Program-made: the position numbers and the translations under genes
Part shown: positions 28,864 through 37,492 of the stretch, one piece after another
Layout of the letters: every line of letters starts with the position of its first letter
How positions within the stretch are numbered: the stretch's first letter is position 1
DNA from: Halomonas denitrificans
GTDB taxonomy: Bacteria > Pseudomonadota > Gammaproteobacteria > Pseudomonadales > Halomonadaceae
DNA length: 64,000 nucleotides
Direction: 5' to 3'
Assembly (NCBI RefSeq): GCF_003056305.1
Contig: NZ_PYVX01000001.1
Coordinates: 248,001 to 312,000 of the forward strand
The notes under the pieces: generated by a model
The model's database searches: none
Told to the model about the DNA's origin: nothing
The model's input: the letters and a program-made list of their open reading frames with translations, nothing else

Positions 28864-29187
28864 GAAATGACACCTATCGTTATTCTTGCTCCATAGGCTT
28901 TGTTGCGCTCATAGCCCTACGTGGCAATAAGTTACTACGAACACATACTCCTGGAGAACTTCTTGATATCTTTAAACTAACCATGAGAAAAGACTTTAAA
29001 TAAATACGGCGAAAGCCTGCTAACTCAACACCTGAAAAAGAAGGTTGCACAGCTTAAGACTGAATTTTCAGCATACTCGCATGCTGTATAAAACGTAGCA
29101 GGAATGGCTTTTTACGGGATAAAGACACTAAAGAAGTTTGTCGACCTTGCTTTCTAAATAGCTTAACCAAAGCTTGTCAAGTGCAAA
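28864..29187. other. 324-base gap, no gene
   Basis: AT-rich and stop-rich in all frames. Near 28897 the words GGCTTTGTTGCGCTCATAGC resemble the ends of some IS5-type elements, but no second end or transposase fragment is visible, so no mobile element is called. Confidence 0.3.
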
Positions 29188-29901
29188 CTAAACCTTTACA
29201 AGAAATTCACTTGATTTATAAGATTCTAAAGATCTTAAAAAATCAACTACCTCACCAATCACAACATCATCACCCTTGCTTACATCAATGGTAATGGCTG
29301 AAAAATTTCTTTCCCTCATCGTAGTGACTAAAGCCTCGCTTTGTTCGAGGAATTGCGAGTTGAATTGTGACAATTCTTCTTCTGTCTTATCCTGATGGTA
29401 TGAACGCATGATACCCTTTCTTTTAGCTCTAGTCCGAATGCGTACATTGATCTGCTTGGGGGAAGTGCTTAGATTAATCAGCGCGCGCCTTTTCATAATA
29501 AAGTCGAAATGGTCGGGACGTTCACTTGCCAGCATACGTAGCTCATTCATAAAGTGCTGGCAAAGCCCCTCATCGACCATGACGCCCAGTGTAGCGCTAT
29601 GGATATTAAGGTCATATAGCGCTTTAGTCACTTTTTTTTGGAGAATACCGATATCGATGATTCTTCTGGAAGCTAAAGAAAGCAACAAAGCTCTAGATTT
29701 ACATTCCATCCTTTTTTTATCAATTTTTTGACGCTCATTGTTAAGTACATGTCCTTTTATCAGGTGCTTGATTAAGTGCGATTTGCCCACTCCTGGAGGG
29801 CCGATGACATCAACGATAAACGGAAAACATTCATAATTGGCACATCGATAAACATCGAATCCAGCTCTATTAAAGAATATATTTGAAATTATTTCTTTCA
29901 T
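29188..29901 (-). CDS. P-loop kinase-like protein B
   Basis: A 237-residue P-loop protein with Walker A VIGPPGVGKSHLIKHL at about 33-48. A Walker-B-like GVMVDEGLCQHFM follows, with a basic lid-like stretch (VRIRTRAKRKGIMRSYHQ). This is the same architecture as protein A at 25955-26689, so they are probably paralogues. GAAGGGC precedes ATG. It stands alone between two roughly 300-base gaps inside locus 1. The reaction is unknown; it looks like a nucleoside-kinase-type phosphotransferase. Confidence 0.65.
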   Translation of the reverse strand: MKEIISNIFFNRAGFDVYRCANYECFPFIVDVIGPPGVGKSHLIKHLIKGHVLNNERQKIDKKRMECKSRALLLSLASRRIIDIGILQKKVTKALYDLNIHSATLGVMVDEGLCQHFMNELRMLASERPDHFDFIMKRRALINLSTSPKQINVRIRTRAKRKGIMRSYHQDKTEEELSQFNSQFLEQSEALVTTMRERNFSAITIDVSKGDDVVIGEVVDFLRSLESYKSSEFLVKV

Positions 29902-30207
29902 AAAGCCCTTCTTTTAATTTCTTGTAGGAACCTGGAGTGTTCAATTTTTCATGTCTTATTCATTGCTTCTAGGGTTATTGCTAACGTTAATGATAAATTT
30001 CAATTTACATGCAGCGGCACATGACGCTTTCATATCATGCTTGCCATGGTCTGTTCCAGTAATTAGCTATGCACTTTTGTAAGCCGTGCATCAAACCGAC
30101 AATTATCTACTAGGTAGTTTCTATGTAACCAGGCATAATAGCCAGGGATATAAAATCTTACTTAACTATCAGGCAATACAACTCGAGGTTGCTTCCAATA
30201 TAAACTT
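29902..30207. other. 306-base gap, no gene
   Basis: AT-rich spacer between the second P-loop gene and the first 2OG oxygenase gene. No open frame, clear hairpin or promoter pair recognised. Confidence 0.3.
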
Positions 30208-30996
30208 CTACTTCTCCGAAAAATCTCTGTACATTGTCACTAACCCAGAGAATCGACCAGAGAAACTATCTTGTCTAAAAGCTACGCCAGGATCCACTTC
30301 TTCAACGCCATGGAATATTCTCGTGTTGTAAACGACGATAGTGCCGAGCTCAAGAAAAGCGTCGTAATAAACTCTCTCTCCCTCGAGTACGAAATACCCT
30401 CCCCCTTTTTGATAGTCGCATGTGCCATCGCTACCTTTCTTACTCATGACGATCAATGGCTGAAAATAGGCATCCACTCCGTGTTTGCCGACCACCGTGG
30501 GTACATAATCATCGACATGGCCAGCCATATGGCCACCGCCTGATGGATAGTGATGCACACGAGAAGCCGTCCAGAAACCATCTTGTATAGTGTCAAGGGC
30601 AAACTTCTTATCAAATCCTGTTACGATATTTCTAATCATTGCCGCCTGAGTGAAAGCATTTCTCAGGCCATAAATATCAGCGGAGAATATCGGATTGTAA
30701 AAAGTTCGCACGCACTTAGCTAGGTCCTTTTCTCTGAGCTCCCCCCCTCCAATGGAAAACTTTTGATAGTTTTCCTGGATACTTGCCGGAGACTCGCCTG
30801 TAGCCGGATTGTCATTATCAATAGAAAAGACTTTCCTTAGAGCTCTCTTGCCTTCAACGATCTCATCATGAGTTATCAGCCCTACTATAATTGCAAAATT
30901 TTTCTCATTCAGGACCGACTGCAATTTCATGAAATCGAGGTCGTCAATACTTTCTGCGGAGAATGTAGCTTGATCAATATCAGTATGCGTTAGCAT
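30208..30996 (-). CDS. 2-oxoglutarate/Fe(II) oxygenase-like protein 1
   Basis: A 262-residue protein with a double-stranded beta-helix oxygenase signature. The metal triad is His160-x-Asp162 (GGGHMAGHVDDY) and His229 (TRIFHGVEEVDP), with Arg248 in FSGRFSGL placed to bind 2-oxoglutarate. KGGGYFVLEGERVYYD fits the core strands. It is paralogous to the protein at 31984-32754 (shared YPxGGG..x..HxD, HGVxxVDP, FxGR). It probably hydroxylates or otherwise oxidises a small molecule or sugar substituent. It starts 17 bases inside the beta-propeller gene, so the two are coupled. Confidence 0.75.
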   Translation of the reverse strand: MLTHTDIDQATFSAESIDDLDFMKLQSVLNEKNFAIIVGLITHDEIVEGKRALRKVFSIDNDNPATGESPASIQENYQKFSIGGGELREKDLAKCVRTFYNPIFSADIYGLRNAFTQAAMIRNIVTGFDKKFALDTIQDGFWTASRVHHYPSGGGHMAGHVDDYVPTVVGKHGVDAYFQPLIVMSKKGSDGTCDYQKGGGYFVLEGERVYYDAFLELGTIVVYNTRIFHGVEEVDPGVAFRQDSFSGRFSGLVTMYRDFSEK

Positions 30997-31966
30997 GACC
31001 TGTCTCCCAGTAGTGATGTGCTGCTGATTCCAGGCTTTCAGTTTTTGCCATCAAGATACCGAGCCCGCCCTGGCCATAATCATTACCACTGTAGGCCACA
31101 TAGACGACTCCCTTGTATTCAAATGCTGATGGATAGCACTGCGCACGGTCATCCCACGCTCCGGCGCCACCTACTGGAAAGCGATAATGCAATCTGTGCC
31201 AGATCAGCCCATTTCGAGATATCGCATGATGCAGTTGGTAGTAGTCTCCTCTAGCACAGAACCACATATGATACGTATCACCCAGCTTCAATACCGTGGG
31301 ATGACATACAGAATGCTCTCCTATCTCGAAACCGATACGATCAATATAATCTCGTTGCCATAGAAAACCGTCTTTTGATTCAGCATTCCTAATTAAATAA
31401 CGATGGATTGTAGAGGTATCGAGGTTCCTGTGCCACTCAATAAAACTCGTGTACCACATCCTCCACTGTCCATCCTCTAGCATCACAAATGATGATCCGA
31501 TGGAAAAAGGTTCATCGTCGGTTCGGTGCAAGATAGGAGCATCAGAGGTCCTAAGAAAATGCTCACCGTCGTCACGACTCACAGCTCTACCAAGCTGGTT
31601 CTGGAAACCAGTAGAACAAGTGGCCACCCAACCGGTGTAAAAAAGATGCAAAACGTCTCCATCCGACACAACACATGGATATGAAACTCCATCCTCATCA
31701 AAAGCCCCGAGCTTGCCATGTGAAAAGCAAGGGTGATTTTCGATATCGATGACGGCAGGGGTATCCTCCATGTCGACCAATATCCTACCAATAAGCGATC
31801 GGTTAAAGGCATCCCGCCCTGTGATGTAGAACCAAAATTTCCCGTCTCCAGGAGCAGCAATTATAGATGAAGATCCCGTATAGCGTTTCAGCCAATCTGG
31901 ATGAGAAGGCGAAGGCTTAATCAGTAAACCTAATGATTGCCAACAAGAATTCAATATTTTATTCAT
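30980..31966 (-). CDS. Five-bladed beta-propeller protein, glycosidase-like
   Basis: A 328-residue protein with repeated blade motifs: KFWFYITGRD, DVLHLFYTGW, QWRMWYTSF, TYHMWFCARGD and VVYVAYSGNDYG. These are typical of GH32/43/68/130-type propellers. Possible acidic residues occur in FDEDGVSYPCVV and GAWDDRAQCYPS. There is no signal peptide, so it is cytosolic and unlikely to degrade exported polysaccharide. A role as a sugar-modifying or glycosyl-phosphorylase-like enzyme on an intermediate is possible. It lies between two 2OG oxygenases, overlapping one and 17 bases after the other. Confidence 0.65.
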   Translation of the reverse strand: MNKILNSCWQSLGLLIKPSPSHPDWLKRYTGSSSIIAAPGDGKFWFYITGRDAFNRSLIGRILVDMEDTPAVIDIENHPCFSHGKLGAFDEDGVSYPCVVSDGDVLHLFYTGWVATCSTGFQNQLGRAVSRDDGEHFLRTSDAPILHRTDDEPFSIGSSFVMLEDGQWRMWYTSFIEWHRNLDTSTIHRYLIRNAESKDGFLWQRDYIDRIGFEIGEHSVCHPTVLKLGDTYHMWFCARGDYYQLHHAISRNGLIWHRLHYRFPVGGAGAWDDRAQCYPSAFEYKGVVYVAYSGNDYGQGGLGILMAKTESLESAAHHYWETGHANAY

Positions 31967-31983
31967 CCTATCACCGTGAAGTC

Positions 31984-32754
31984 TTACCCTAGATCTACTG
32001 AATTAGATATCCCCTGCGTGCTAGCTAACTTGTTTACTGCAAAAAGCGCTATCCAGCGACCATTGAAATCTTCCCATTGGCGCTCTTTGTGCGGATCTAC
32101 AGGTGCTACTCCATGCACCATCTGAGCATTGAAGAAGGTTACCTCTCCCCAATCACTGTATTCATCAATGAATACTGTCTCGCCATGGTCATCAATGAAG
32201 AATGCACCACCTTGACTAAAGTCTTCACCCTTCCGGCAAAGTAGCATGGTGGGAACGGTAAGCTGATGTCGATCAACGGGGTCCATATGCTTATTCATGG
32301 CCCCTCCGCCTGTTGGGTAATACTGGAAAGACAGCCTTGCTGCGCATCCTTGTTCAGGTACCATAGAAAGAAAACTTTCTTTCGGAAGCCCACTGATCAG
32401 ATTTTTGAGGTAGTAAACTTTCTTGAAGGTTTCAAAGAGGCCAAAGAAATCATCGTTCCATGGAAAAAATGAGAATTGATGGAAACACCCTTTAACATAT
32501 GACCTGGTATCCCAATTGTTTATTCTGTGAAAATTTGGACACCCTGCCTCTATCGCATGATAGGTAGGAAGAGAGTTTCTCCCAATAGATGTAAGATATT
32601 TTCTTATACGCTCTAGAAGTGAGCGATCTATGCCACTATCGAACACATAAACCTCGCCACTCAATATTCCTTCCTGTACACGTTTTATTATCTCAGGGCT
32701 ATCCAGTGCCTCATCTACCGACCCCATCCTTCTGATTTTTTCTGACATTGGCAT
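31984..32754 (-). CDS. 2-oxoglutarate/Fe(II) oxygenase-like protein 2
   Basis: A 256-residue paralogue of the oxygenase at 30208-30996. The iron triad is His156-x-Asp158 (GGAMNKHMDPVD) and His214 (AQMVHGVAPVDP), with Arg233 in FNGRWIAL. FSQGGAFFIDDHGETVFID gives core strands. Start ATG at 32754 has a textbook AGGAGG site four bases upstream. Neither oxygenase has a signal peptide, so both act in the cytosol. The pair suggests two oxidations, or two positions, on one substrate class within the sugar-modification cassette. Confidence 0.75.
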   Translation of the reverse strand: MPMSEKIRRMGSVDEALDSPEIIKRVQEGILSGEVYVFDSGIDRSLLERIRKYLTSIGRNSLPTYHAIEAGCPNFHRINNWDTRSYVKGCFHQFSFFPWNDDFFGLFETFKKVYYLKNLISGLPKESFLSMVPEQGCAARLSFQYYPTGGGAMNKHMDPVDRHQLTVPTMLLCRKGEDFSQGGAFFIDDHGETVFIDEYSDWGEVTFFNAQMVHGVAPVDPHKERQWEDFNGRWIALFAVNKLASTQGISNSVDLG

Positions 32755-32872
32755 AAAACCTCCTGTCGATAATTACCCCCAAGGTCCTCCATAGAACATG
32801 CAAAACAAATTCTGTCTTTAATAAAATACGGTTCGTTCAATAGAGCTTATAACTGATAAGATTCATTAATTT

Positions 32873-33670
32873 CTAATTCTTATAAAGCCAATCATCTAGA
32901 ACATGCGTTAGATTTAAATGAAAGATATTCTCCACCTTATTTTCCGGCAAGTTCTCTACGAGTCTAAGCGCAACATCGAGGCATTCTTTGGGTGTATACT
33001 CAGGAAAATCCGATCCGAATGTCACGCGTTGATCCAATGTACGAGCTATGAACTTGATATCCATATCCAGCGAGCTACCGCGATACCTCATCATGGAGAA
33101 TGAAATATCCATCGTGAGATTTTTCCTCATTCTTACCACTTCATAGACATCCAGCATACTTGTCCCGCCACCATGTAGTAATACTATTTTTGAATCTGGG
33201 CAGCTATGAGCTATTTTGTCGATTATATCTGGAGTATGCCGGGTCATTACTCTAAGCTGCCTGAAGAGCGTATCAATAAATACCACCAGGTTAAAACTGC
33301 TCGCTTCCCTTATCGTATAAATACAATTTTTATCAAGGGGGTCATAACCATTTAATCGCGGGTGAAGCTTGATCCCGGCGAAATTTCTTTCAGAAAGTTC
33401 AGCCAACTCTTTTCTTATGCTTTTTTCATTTTCGTGTATTGAAGGATCGAAACCTGCGATTGGCACGAAAAGTTCAGGATATCTCCTCGCGACTTCTTCT
33501 AAATGGTCGTTATCCTGATAGCCATGTATATTGACAAGGCAGGCACGATAGTCAGGAATGCGCTTTGCCTCTACCAGCAAACGCTCAAGACCGGCATCGA
33601 ACTGGTTTCGTCCTAACCAGCTTCCATCCTTTGAGACATGGGTTAAGGAGTCAAAGAAGGGTATACTCAT
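32873..33670 (-). CDS. Amidohydrolase-2-like TIM-barrel protein
   Basis: A 265-residue protein with the order of an amidohydrolase-2 barrel: FDSLTH at the start, FAGIKLHPRLNGYDP, VLLHGGG and FGSDFPEYTP near the end. The usual DxHxH first strand reads D7-S-L9-T-H11, so the first metal histidine is Leu. It may bind one metal or have altered chemistry. The start lies one base after the ATP-grasp stop (TGACATG), so the two are translationally coupled and probably serve one pathway. Hydrolysis or decarboxylation of an acyl or amino-acid precursor is conceivable. Confidence 0.7.
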   Translation of the reverse strand: MSIPFFDSLTHVSKDGSWLGRNQFDAGLERLLVEAKRIPDYRACLVNIHGYQDNDHLEEVARRYPELFVPIAGFDPSIHENEKSIRKELAELSERNFAGIKLHPRLNGYDPLDKNCIYTIREASSFNLVVFIDTLFRQLRVMTRHTPDIIDKIAHSCPDSKIVLLHGGGTSMLDVYEVVRMRKNLTMDISFSMMRYRGSSLDMDIKFIARTLDQRVTFGSDFPEYTPKECLDVALRLVENLPENKVENIFHLNLTHVLDDWLYKN

Positions 33671-33671
33671 G

Positions 33672-34871
33672 TCAGTTCATCTCATATTTCACGGCGTCAC
33701 AAGCTTTGTTCAAGATTGCCTTCAGACTCATAATACTTTCACTTACCCCTATTATGTAGGCTTTTCTCCCATCGGCATCTCTAATTACTGGTATATTACT
33801 TCCCGGCATGTAATCACTTTCTGAATTGACAATTCCGCTGATTTGCTTGATGCAGTCTAAACCCTTTACTGATTTCATTACCCCTGGCGGAGGAATCAAG
33901 TAGCGGATACCCGCTGTCCTGTCATGAGTCCTGCGTATTTCAGGTTCGACTCCGAGGCTTAAATTGATTGCTGCGGCAACCATATTGATACCTGTTGCAA
34001 GGGGTATGAGTTCAGTCGTTATTGATCCACCACCAAGTCGCGCACCTACTTCCACAAGTACCGGCACTCCCTCATCCACCTTGAACTCTATGTGTGCCGG
34101 GCTATTATCTATGCCCACGCCCTCAATCACCGAAAAGAGAAACCTCTTGACCTTCTGCCAGTTATTCTCATCAAACACGTAAGGTACATTGTGCCCGACT
34201 TCCATGAAATAGGGATATCCGGAAGTTATTTTTTCCGTTATAGCAATCACTCGGGTGACACCACGAAAAGTGATCGTTTCTGCCGAATATTCCTTACCGC
34301 CAATGAATGATTCAATGATGACCTTGCCATTCTTGCTGAATTGAAGAGCATACCTAACTGCGTCTCTTATTTGCTTCTTTTCTCCCCCTTCCTTCTTTAT
34401 GCAGGTAACACCTCTTCCCCCGGAACTACTAGTTGGCTTTACAACAACTGGTAGCATATCAACTATATTATCTACTGCTTCTTCATTTATCTTTTCTGGG
34501 ATGAGGTAATGTGGGGAGTTTATTCCACGATCATGGCAAAGGTTTCGCAACACTGCCTTATCGGTGACAACTTCGGACGCAGTTCTTGAAATTCCTGAAA
34601 GGTTATACATGGAGTTAAGAGTTCCCACTGCCTTCACAGGATAATCAGCAGCAAGTGTCATAACGCCATCCACATGATGCTTTCCGAATATCTTTACCAA
34701 ACTCGGTATATCCTGAAGGTCATGGGAATAAAAATAATCTGCCAATCCCCTGCAGGGCGCGTCAGGATTCGGATCGACACCGATAACTTTGATCCCAAGC
34801 TTTCTGGCCTCGCTATAGGCAGGACGCTGCATCCGCCCGCCGCCTAAAATCATTAGCAGCATTCCATTCAC
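33672..34871 (-). CDS. ATP-grasp ligase (L-amino-acid ligase / CarB-like)
   Basis: A 399-residue ATP-grasp enzyme. MLLMILGGGRMQRPAYSEARKLG is the pre-ATP-grasp fold, PVVVKPTSSSGGRGVTC the ATP-binding glycine loop, and HIEFKVDEGVPVLVEVGARLGGGS the Mg/ATP-binding strand with Glu residues. The pattern is close to dipeptide and carboxylate-amine ligases. The GTG start at 34871 has AAGGA five bases upstream. It lies between wecE and the amidohydrolase gene. I infer it may attach an amino or hydroxy acid to the 4-amino group made by WecE, replacing the missing acetyltransferase WecD; this is untested. Confidence 0.8.
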   Translation of the reverse strand: MNGMLLMILGGGRMQRPAYSEARKLGIKVIGVDPNPDAPCRGLADYFYSHDLQDIPSLVKIFGKHHVDGVMTLAADYPVKAVGTLNSMYNLSGISRTASEVVTDKAVLRNLCHDRGINSPHYLIPEKINEEAVDNIVDMLPVVVKPTSSSGGRGVTCIKKEGGEKKQIRDAVRYALQFSKNGKVIIESFIGGKEYSAETITFRGVTRVIAITEKITSGYPYFMEVGHNVPYVFDENNWQKVKRFLFSVIEGVGIDNSPAHIEFKVDEGVPVLVEVGARLGGGSITTELIPLATGINMVAAAINLSLGVEPEIRRTHDRTAGIRYLIPPPGVMKSVKGLDCIKQISGIVNSESDYMPGSNIPVIRDADGRKAYIIGVSESIMSLKAILNKACDAVKYEMN

Positions 34872-34932
34872 CCTATTCCTTTCTTAAAAAGCACGAATGA
34901 ACAGGTTGCTTAGTTTACCTAACCCTGTCTGT

Positions 34933-36114
34933 TTATTGTTTGGCAGGCAGCGAGTCAAACAAAATTTCTTCCGCATTTTTGCTTTCGTAAAAACGACGAA
35001 TTAAGTCTACAACACAGTGAACATCATCTTCATCCATACCATACCAAATTGGCAGCCTTATTAACCTGTCGCTTTCAGAAGTTGTATGATCGTGCTGCCC
35101 AACGAAGCGGCTGATGCCTCGCGATGCGGGAGCAGTATGTAGCGGTACATAATGATAGACAGCCGATACACCGTTACTTCTCAAGTGATCCATCAAGAAG
35201 ACTGCTTCATACTGTTTTACGGTTTTGATGTAGAAAATATGCGCATTGTGCCTGCAACCAAGGGGAACCTTCGGTAGGCAAATCCTCCCTTCTTTCTCCA
35301 AGGCTGACAATTCCTGAGCATATATTGACCATATATGACGTCGACCTTCATTGATCACTGTAGCCTGCTCAAGCTGTCCCCAGAGATACGCAGCCTGAAT
35401 CTCAGATGGCAGAAAACTTCCACCTATATCGCACCAACTGTACTTGTCTACCATTCCCTTCAGGAATTGTGTTCTATTGGTTCCTTTTTCCCTGATGATT
35501 TCTGCTCTATTTATCAACGATTTGTCGTTAATTATCAAGAGTCCCCCCTCACCGCCACTGGTATAGTTCTTCGTTTCATGGAAACTGTAAGATCCCATGT
35601 GCCCGATTGAACCAAGTGCCTTGCCTTTATATGAAGCCATCATTCCTTGTGCGGCATCTTCAATCACATATATCCCATATTTCTCAGCCAAATTCATTAT
35701 GACATCCATCTCACAGGAGATGCCGCCATAGTGAACGGGGATAATGGCTTTGGTTTTTTCAGATATTCCTTCTTCCAGGAGAGTCTCATCCATGTTCATG
35801 GTATCTTGCCGAACGTCAACGAAGACAATCTCCGCCCCGCGCAGAGCAAAGGCATTTGCTGTACTCGAGAATGTATAGCTCGGCATGATGATTTCATCAC
35901 CCGGCACGACATTTATCAGCAGAGCCGCCATTTCCAGGGCATGTGTGCAGGAAGGTGTCATTAATGCTTTATTAAAGCCGAATTTTGTCTCGAACCATTC
36001 CTGACACAGCCTTGTATACGTCCCATTACCTGCAAGACATCTTCCATGCATGGCAGACAAGACATGAGCATCCTCTTGTCCCGTATAAAGCGGCTGATTA
36101 AATTCTACCTTCAT
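34933..36114 (-). CDS. wecE: dTDP-4-amino-4,6-dideoxygalactose transaminase (WecE/RffA-like)
   Basis: A 393-residue PLP enzyme that converts dTDP-4-keto-6-deoxyglucose to dTDP-Fuc4N. It resembles enterobacterial WecE over its full length as I recall that sequence: LTPSC..ALEMAALL, PGDEIIMPSYTFSSTANAF, DTMNMDETL, PVHYGGISCEMD, the PLP lysine in SFHETKNYTSGGEGG, and EIIREKGTNRTQF. The start at 36114 (MKVEFNQPL) matches WecE's N-terminus and has GGTGGA upstream; a start four codons earlier lacks a ribosome site. RmlA and RmlB in the same locus supply its substrate and the next gene is WecF-like. Confidence 0.9.
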   Translation of the reverse strand: MKVEFNQPLYTGQEDAHVLSAMHGRCLAGNGTYTRLCQEWFETKFGFNKALMTPSCTHALEMAALLINVVPGDEIIMPSYTFSSTANAFALRGAEIVFVDVRQDTMNMDETLLEEGISEKTKAIIPVHYGGISCEMDVIMNLAEKYGIYVIEDAAQGMMASYKGKALGSIGHMGSYSFHETKNYTSGGEGGLLIINDKSLINRAEIIREKGTNRTQFLKGMVDKYSWCDIGGSFLPSEIQAAYLWGQLEQATVINEGRRHIWSIYAQELSALEKEGRICLPKVPLGCRHNAHIFYIKTVKQYEAVFLMDHLRSNGVSAVYHYVPLHTAPASRGISRFVGQHDHTTSESDRLIRLPIWYGMDEDDVHCVVDLIRRFYESKNAEEILFDSLPAKQ

Positions 36115-36163
36115 CGAGTCCACCATGATTGTTATCGAAACGTAACTCTCTCAGGCCCACAAT

Positions 36164-37234
36164 TTAGTCACATATTGCCCGTAGCTGATGTTTTAGGACA
36201 TCTGAGTTGAACTTCTCTTTAATGATCCTGATATTATCATCTCGCTCTTTTTCACCAATAGCCTCAAGACTTAATTCGTTAACATCGAATATAGTTAAGC
36301 CTGTATTACAAAGCATTCTTGACAAGGTTGAAGATTTATTCATGTAAACCTTTTTCCCAAGTGCCAGAAGCATGATGATGTTACCCATGGCCTGTTGACG
36401 GTCGTGCGCGAAAACAGCAATATCTATATCACTCAAGAACTTTAAATAATCTTCATAACACATAAAATCCATAATAGCCTGGAAATCCTGACCAAAGATT
36501 TCCATACCTATTTCACGAACCTCATTTGCATATTTTTTATCACCGTACGAAAGTGGCGATATGATGCAGACACCATTACACTCTATTTTTTTCAATTTTT
36601 TGAAAACATGAACGTGTCGGTTTGATGGTGCGGCTGAATTACCAACCATTATCTTGAGGCGCCCTGGTTTCCTTTCCCTATTGTTTTTTTCAAGTTTATC
36701 CGGCACCACATTACTTGTGTACATAAGGCATTCTATATGTTCGCCCTTTGCACCATACCATTTTCTTGCCAGATCAACATCACCCGGCACATAAGTCAAT
36801 ATATGACCTACGCCGCCTATAACCTTAGACTTGAATATTTTTTCGTAGATCTTTCTTGGTATATCCTTTCTTTTTTTAAATGAATAAAGTTCACCTCCCC
36901 ATATAGACCAGTAACATTTCGCATGCAACCGAGGATTCATGGCTAAAAACATAATCACGTACTTATTGGTGAACCCATGTAGAACAATTCTTTTTGACGT
37001 ATAGAGCAATCTCACTACCATCACCACATCTTGAATTCCCCTCAGTATCGTTCCATTTTCTTCCCCATCCTGTGCTGAAGGGTTATATAATATCTTTTCC
37101 TTTTTTTTCCTTATGTAGTAAACATTACTGGCGTCGGGGAAATTTTTCGCAACAAAGTCAATAAATGATGGCATGAATTTTTCTTCACTACATACATGAA
37201 GATTGGTGTTGGTGTATTTCATATCGAAATCCAT
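36164..37234 (-). CDS. WecF/RffT-like Fuc4NAc transferase (GT56)
   Basis: A 356-residue protein resembling TDP-Fuc4NAc:lipid II transferase of enterobacterial common antigen synthesis. Shared features are CYWSIWGGELY, KIMVGNSAAPSNRHV, the segment around YGDKKYANEVREIGMEIFG, and HDRQQAMGNIIMLLALGK. It would add the 4-amino-fucose derivative to a lipid-linked acceptor at the cytosolic membrane face. GGGAA precedes ATG at 37234. It stands next to wecE, supporting the assignment. Overall similarity looks moderate, so the donor may be a modified Fuc4N rather than Fuc4NAc. Confidence 0.8.
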   Translation of the reverse strand: MDFDMKYTNTNLHVCSEEKFMPSFIDFVAKNFPDASNVYYIRKKKEKILYNPSAQDGEENGTILRGIQDVVMVVRLLYTSKRIVLHGFTNKYVIMFLAMNPRLHAKCYWSIWGGELYSFKKRKDIPRKIYEKIFKSKVIGGVGHILTYVPGDVDLARKWYGAKGEHIECLMYTSNVVPDKLEKNNRERKPGRLKIMVGNSAAPSNRHVHVFKKLKKIECNGVCIISPLSYGDKKYANEVREIGMEIFGQDFQAIMDFMCYEDYLKFLSDIDIAVFAHDRQQAMGNIIMLLALGKKVYMNKSSTLSRMLCNTGLTIFDVNELSLEAIGEKERDDNIRIIKEKFNSDVLKHQLRAICD

Positions 37235-37492
37235 GCTTCCCAGGTGCTCACAAATACTGTGCCATGAAATGTTTAGGTGTTTTTATACTCAATCATTAGA
37301 ATTCAAAGACACCTGGCTAAGTATGAAGACCTTATCCTATTAACATAACAATCAATGCACCCTGCATATCTTCCATGATGAGAGCTGAAGTCCTTTAAAG
37401 TACATCGTCATCTTGTCTGAACGAAAGTGAAGATATGAGATATAGCTTTAAGATGACTTTTCATTATATGCTGATAAGAGCATGATGATTGT

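Noticed and set aside
28897..28916. IS5-like terminal words (GGCTTTGTTGCGCTCATAGC)
   Set aside because: No matching second end or transposase fragment within the gap. Too short to call a mobile element.
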